Source of the DNA: Vermamoeba vermiformis
Lineage: Eukaryota; Tubulinea; Echinamoebida
NCBI GenBank assembly: GCA_045837725.1
Contig: JBEWZL010000107.1
Span: 1-23,665, forward strand
DNA length: 23,665 nt
Reading direction: 5' to 3'
In this document: positions 19,385 through 23,665 of the stretch, in pieces
Layout: the number at the start of each line of letters is the position of its first letter
Position numbering within the stretch: position 1 is the stretch's first letter
Program-made: the position numbers and the translations under genes
The notes under the pieces: generated by a model
What the model was told of the DNA's origin: nothing
The model's database searches: none
Seen by the model: only the letters and a program-made list of their open reading frames with translations

Positions 19385-22300
19385 ATGAGGATCACGTTCT
19401 TGGTGTTTTTTATAGCCTCGGTTTGGATCGGGTCGATAACCGGTAAACTATTAATAGTTTAGTCTTTGATTAATGGATTATTCAATCACACATTATGATT
19501 ATTATTATTTAATTAATAACATTCTCTGATCCTTTTGAAAAATTGAATCGGCCGTTAAATTTTTTCGTACCAGTAACGGATGGAATTAAATTTATTTTTA
19601 TATGGAATAATTAATAATTACGCGACTCTAACGAATGAAATGTACGAAAAGGCTAATTGTTGTATAAACTGTCAGCGGCTAGCTTGTGGACTTTTCTTCC
19701 CGACATCTCCATCTACAGCACATCTGTTACTGATTACTACGCCAAGATAGAAACGTATTCATATAACGATACTCAAGCTGCAACACCGACCTTTTATGTT
19801 TGCATATTGACTCTAACGACTCAAGCGCAAGGAGGCTCAGTCTTCACCCAAAAACGCAGATACGTTGTTGGCGAAACAGGAACCAATGGTCCTGATATTA
19901 TACCACTCCCTTATCAATTCGACAATAGTAAAATATACAAAGACATCGATTTAGTTTCAGGCCCGGCCGATTGTCTTTTTGCCGTGCTTTCAACGGACAA
20001 CGTACGTATTGCAAACTGAATCAAAATTAGACTAAATATTTTTAAATATATATGGCATAATATTAATGCAATATTTATAGGTGGTTTATATTGGTAATGG
20101 CGAATCCGCGTACTCTCCCGTGACTCTGAGCAACAATCGCGACCAAATTGAGCTCGTAAATGATGGAGCAGTCGACTCTTATTTTTTCACTATGAACGTA
20201 AGTATTATAGTTATTAAGACAAGCTCGTATTAATGCTAGAAACAGAGTTTTTGGTACCTTCCTCCGCAGAAATTTGGATCCCCGAACCTTTTTAGTTTCG
20301 GCGACTCACAAGACGCTATTCTTTTAGGTGGGTACTATTTATAAATATTTAGACTTGCTTTAAATTTTAACAAGCTATAAAAACTAAAACAAATTTAATT
20401 AATCCTGATTGAATCCAGCGAACGGAGACATCGCGGCTGTTGGCGCGGCCAGTGGCTCCTCTACGCTATCGGTACGCACTGCTAGCGGTGCTGATACGGC
20501 TATGCTCAATCAAGCAGGCTACGGCGGCAACAAACCTTCGTTAGTTGGATGGAGCGACAGTACATTCATGGCTTGTGCTCAAAACGTTAATAAAGGCGTA
20601 AGTAACGCATACTATATTACGCATATATATATATGTATATATATATAGGAGATTACTGGCCGTCTAATAACTTATGTTAAAATAATTCAGATCGTCTGCG
20701 GATCGTACCCCTCCGGTCCCGACAGCGTGGTAGCACGTGCTGCAACTGCCACCCAATCAGTGACCTACCCTATTCTCTCCTTAATGGACAAGAATAGCGA
20801 CTTGGCGAGCATGGCCTGTCTCATGTACGACAATAGCTTCGCGCAGTCTTACTACGAAGTGAGCGTGGTGAACAAGAACAGTGTGATTCAGCTCAGTGTG
20901 AGCAAGGGCGGTGTGTATCTCGTCAGTCAAACGGCGCAAGCGAATTACATCTTTGCCGTGTACTATAAATCCACGGGACTGTACATGGATGTGATCTACT
21001 ACGGAGTAAGTTTCTCATTCAAGAACTCATTCATATCATTTCTTAAATAATACATATTGTTAATATCGATCTTCGTTCACTTTTAAGCGAGCGGTAGATT
21101 TGTAGTCTTTAATTTTGGATCACCTCTTTTTCGAAATTTCGTACTCATTTTTTTATTTGTTGAACATAGGACTCTCAGCCACCACTTCCACCTCCAGTAG
21201 CTGTACCAGTAACTCCGCCAGTCACTGCACCCGTCGCTGCCCCGATCACACCTCCAACCACATCCCCGATCATCGACACACCACTAACAGCTCCTCAAGC
21301 TGATGTGCCAGCTGCCACCACTCCGACTCAAAATACGCCATCTACGGTCGATGTGCCCGTTGCAGGACCTATTGCTAGCAATGGAACTCTGGGTCCAGCC
21401 AGTGCTGTTGGTGCGGATGTGCTCGGTCCAGCGATTGCCATCCCTGGTGCCGCGGTAGTAGGTACGGGCCTGTTCTTGTTGTTGTTCTTCTTGAAGAAGA
21501 AAAAGAAGGAGAAGGACGAAAAAGACGAAGAACAATCAAGCGATGACGGTACAGCCACGCCTAGGACTGTTATTAACGGCAGCAATCAAAGATTTTCCGT
21601 GGATCCGTCAAATTACGGAAATATTCCTGGAAGAGCGAGCGTTACCGGCTACGGAGCTATACCCGATGGTGGTGCACCTACTGGTCCTGACACGTTCCAA
21701 GGCATCAATCCTACCGCTATCAAGCCCTCGGAAGTTGACAAGCGGATGCAGATCCCGTACAAAAGTTTGTTTTTTGCCCGCGAAATTGGCGCTGGAAGTT
21801 ACGGCAAAGTGTTCCAAGGGTAAGTTCAAGGACATTAATTTTTATTACTATAAAAGGAAACAAGTTACTAACACCGTGTTTCAGTGAATGGCGTGGCGCA
21901 CAAGTCGCTATTAAAGTCAACAATCAAATCTCTGACACTGACGGATTTTTGGCCGAGGCGAAATTGACGCTGTAAGGACCCAGAAAATTTGATTTTTTCA
22001 GCTCAAATTCGATTATATGTCCTATTTATGGATCATATCGCTAAAAAAAAAATAAGTCATTTAAGATTTGCAAAAGACTTTTTGGTTCACTGAATGGTTC
22101 GTTCATGAAAACTAATGACATTTACAGTGGCATTGCACCACACCCTAATCTCGTGCAAACATTCGGTGTGAGTCTTGATGGACCCAATCCGTGCATTGTG
22201 CTCGAGTTCTGTGGCGGTGGCAGTCTCGACGGTGTCATGTACGACAAGGATCTGGTCGTGACCAACGAAAAGAAGCGAGACTATGCACTGAAGATTGCAT

Positions 22301-22939
22301 ATGGACTGATTCACTTGCACAACAACAACATTGTGCATCGTGACTTGGCAGCACGCAACATCTTGTTGGCGAATGATGGCACTCCCAAGATCTCTGACTT
22401 TGGCATGTCACGTGTCATTCAAGACGAGGGCTCGAAAGGAAAAACTAAAGCAACGATTGGTCCGTTGCGATGGATGGTACGTACTGACACGAATATTGCC
22501 ATAAAAGGAAATATTAACGAGACATTTCATTAGGCTCCTGAATCTTTGCAAGATCGAGATTACAGCGTAAAATCGGACGTGTGGAGTTACGGCATTTTAG
22601 GTACGCAATCTTTGCAACTATTTTTTTTCACTGAACCTCTTGTTGTTGACACGTGTTATTTTTCACGAACAGTTTGGGAAATTGTTGCGCGAAGGGAGCC
22701 GCACGAAGATGAAGATCAGTTGATGATTGGCGCCAAAATTAGAGACTTGGCCTATGCTCCACAAATACCCGCGGACTGCGATCCGACGCTGAAACAAGTG
22801 ATGGAAATGTGCTGGAAGAAGGACCCTAATGAACGACCCGTAAGTATAATAAGGGCATAATAATTCATAGGGCATTAAGACTAATTATGGCAATATGCAG
22901 ACTCTGGACCAAATCATCGATCTGCTCCGATCCGCGTAA
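19385..22939 (+). CDS. Receptor tyrosine-kinase-like protein 5 (RTK5)
   Basis: Twelve exons: 19385-19442, 19676-20001, 20081-20197, 20246-20327, 20419-20597, 20691-21005, 21170-21819, 21885-21971, 22128-22476, 22534-22600, 22673-22839, 22901-22939; 811 residues. The signal peptide is followed by a seven-repeat ectodomain most like RTK4. The Pro/Val/Ala-rich stalk (about 360-440) is the longest of the set. The transmembrane helix (about 445-467) is followed by a Lys/Glu-rich stretch, and the linker carries two YGxIP motifs (SNYGNIP, TGYGAIP) that could be phosphotyrosine docking sites. Kinase: GAGSYG loop, Lys586, Glu600, HRD 675-677, DFG 695-697, all intact; no tyrosine in the activation loop. 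I chose the exon 4 acceptor at 20245 over the one at 20269 because it restores SFWYLPPQ, aligning with SYGTYPPP in RTK4. Confidence 0.9.
20623..20647. repeat. AT-dinucleotide microsatellite in intron 5 of RTK5
   Basis: An almost pure TA/AT run with one G interruption, inside the intron 20598-20690. It is likely to vary in length between individuals. Confidence 0.8.
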
Positions 22940-23035
22940 ACAAAATGCCAGGTGCTTTATTAATATCTCGTATTTTTATTTATTAATATTGTGGCGAAAA
23001 TAATGCGATTTCTAAGCAAAACTATCGCCTCTGTA

Positions 23036-23041
23036 AATAAA
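23036..23041 (+). terminator. Candidate poly(A) signal of RTK5
   Basis: AATAAA 97 bases after the RTK5 stop codon, in the convergent spacer (22940-23214) between RTK5 and the minus-strand F-box-like gene. No gene is seen in that spacer. Confidence 0.5.
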
Positions 23042-23214
23042 AAAATTGTACTTTAAAAACGAGACTGCTTCGACTCACAACCCTATTTAGGTTGGTATTT
23101 TCGTTGATTATGGAACACGCGTTGCTTTTTTTTGAGACGAAGAACAATAAAAACTTTCATGATTAGCACGAGGTTTATCACAACAAGTGGACAAAAAACT
23201 AATGGTTTGTCTAT

Positions 23215-23665
23215 TCAATCTTTTACATTGTACAAATTAAAGTCCCTCCAATTGTGGAAACGAAGTAAATCCCTGCCGCGAAATGATTCATCGTTCGTGC
23301 AATAGCGGTCAGATAACTCTCCGTTCACTTCGACTACTCCTTCGGCTAAGATGTTGAACCAGTGTTTGCAGACGAGATTGATTGACGCAGTGTGCATTAG
23401 TGGTTGGGTGTAAGGTGGGCTGCATACGAAGCTGAAAATAATTTTTACCAATTCTGGCAATAGCGTCGCTGACAACTGATCGATCTCGACACCGATCTCG
23501 AATTTTTTGAATTTTGGGAACAGAGTAATGACGCACTTCTTATCTTTAGGGTCTTTTCGTTCCAAGATGAAATTTCCTTTGATGTTGATAAAATAACAAT
23601 GGGGGACAATCATATCAACACGATTCCTATCGATCCAGTACCAAAACTGCCCATCTCTGCACAAA
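23215..23665 (-). CDS. F-box-like protein, 5' end outside the window
   Basis: The minus-strand frame is open from the window edge to TAA at 23215-23217, giving about 149 visible residues. There is no ATG at the edge, so the gene continues upstream, beyond position 23665. A segment about 40 residues long (TLLPELVKIIFSFV, then SINLVCKHWFNIL, visible residues 67-105) fits the F-box pattern 'LP-E-l-..-Il-f ... l-vckrW'. By family knowledge it would bind SKP1 in an SCF ubiquitin ligase. The flanking residues are Lys/Asp-rich with no recognisable substrate-binding repeats in view. The assignment rests on the short motif only. The gene is convergent with RTK5. Confidence 0.5.
   Translation of the reverse strand, partial: LCRDGQFWYWIDRNRVDMIVPHCYFINIKGNFILERKDPKDKKCVITLFPKFKKFEIGVEIDQLSATLLPELVKIIFSFVCSPPYTQPLMHTASINLVCKHWFNILAEGVVEVNGELSDRYCTNDESFRGRDLLRFHNWRDFNLYNVKD

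Noticed and set aside
20270-20327. Shorter exon 4 of RTK5 using the acceptor CTCCGCAG at 20269
   Set aside because: The upstream acceptor at 20245 keeps the same frame and recovers a segment that aligns with RTK4; the short form loses it.

Overview
This is eukaryotic nuclear DNA: spliceosomal introns of mostly 50-160 nt with GTAAGT, GTACGT or GTATGT donors and YAG acceptors, AATAAA poly(A) signals and AT-rich spacers a few hundred bases long. The main content is five head-to-tail receptor-like protein kinases with the tyrosine-kinase signatures HRDLAARN, DFG, WMAPE and SDVWSYG. Tyrosine kinases plus a compact, intron-rich genome point to Holozoa, either a unicellular relative of animals or an early-branching animal such as a sponge. 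I cannot name the species.

Layout. Positions 1-1466 (minus) hold most of an uncharacterised gene with a Cys motif and a coiled coil; its 3' part lies outside the window. Positions 1467-2279 hold no convincing gene. Positions 2280-3184 (minus) encode a two-exon secreted nucleoside phosphorylase/nucleosidase-fold protein resembling plant MTA nucleosidases. Positions 3291-5101 are non-coding or contain decayed, unidentified sequence. Positions 5127-22939 (plus) hold the kinase array: RTK1 5127-8238, RTK2 8557-11793, RTK3 12038-15571, RTK4 15742-18962 and RTK5 19385-22939. Positions 23215-23665 (minus) hold the 3' part of an F-box-like gene convergent with RTK5.

I rebuilt each kinase exon by exon. 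All five have 12 exons with the same intron phases (1,0,0,1,0,0,2,2,0,1,0). Each encodes a signal peptide, an ectodomain of about 330 residues, a Pro-rich stalk, one transmembrane helix, a variable Ser/Tyr-containing juxtamembrane linker and a complete kinase domain. The ectodomain matches no family I recognise, but it shows seven repeated hairpin-like units, so I propose a seven-bladed beta-propeller. RTK1-3 are close paralogues; RTK4 and RTK5 are more diverged. RTK4 has a single in-frame TAG at codon 90 in an otherwise intact gene.

The kinase-domain exons share perfectly identical blocks (70, 95 and 154 nt) between copies whose ectodomains and linkers differ. This suggests gene conversion keeps the output module uniform while the sensor and linker diversify. 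Other notable points are a 99-residue coiled-coil ORF on the opposite strand filling an enlarged intron of RTK3, tiny upstream ORFs placed just before four of the start codons, the absence of tyrosine in all five activation loops, and an Asp-to-Asn change at the catalytic-acid position of the nucleosidase-like protein.
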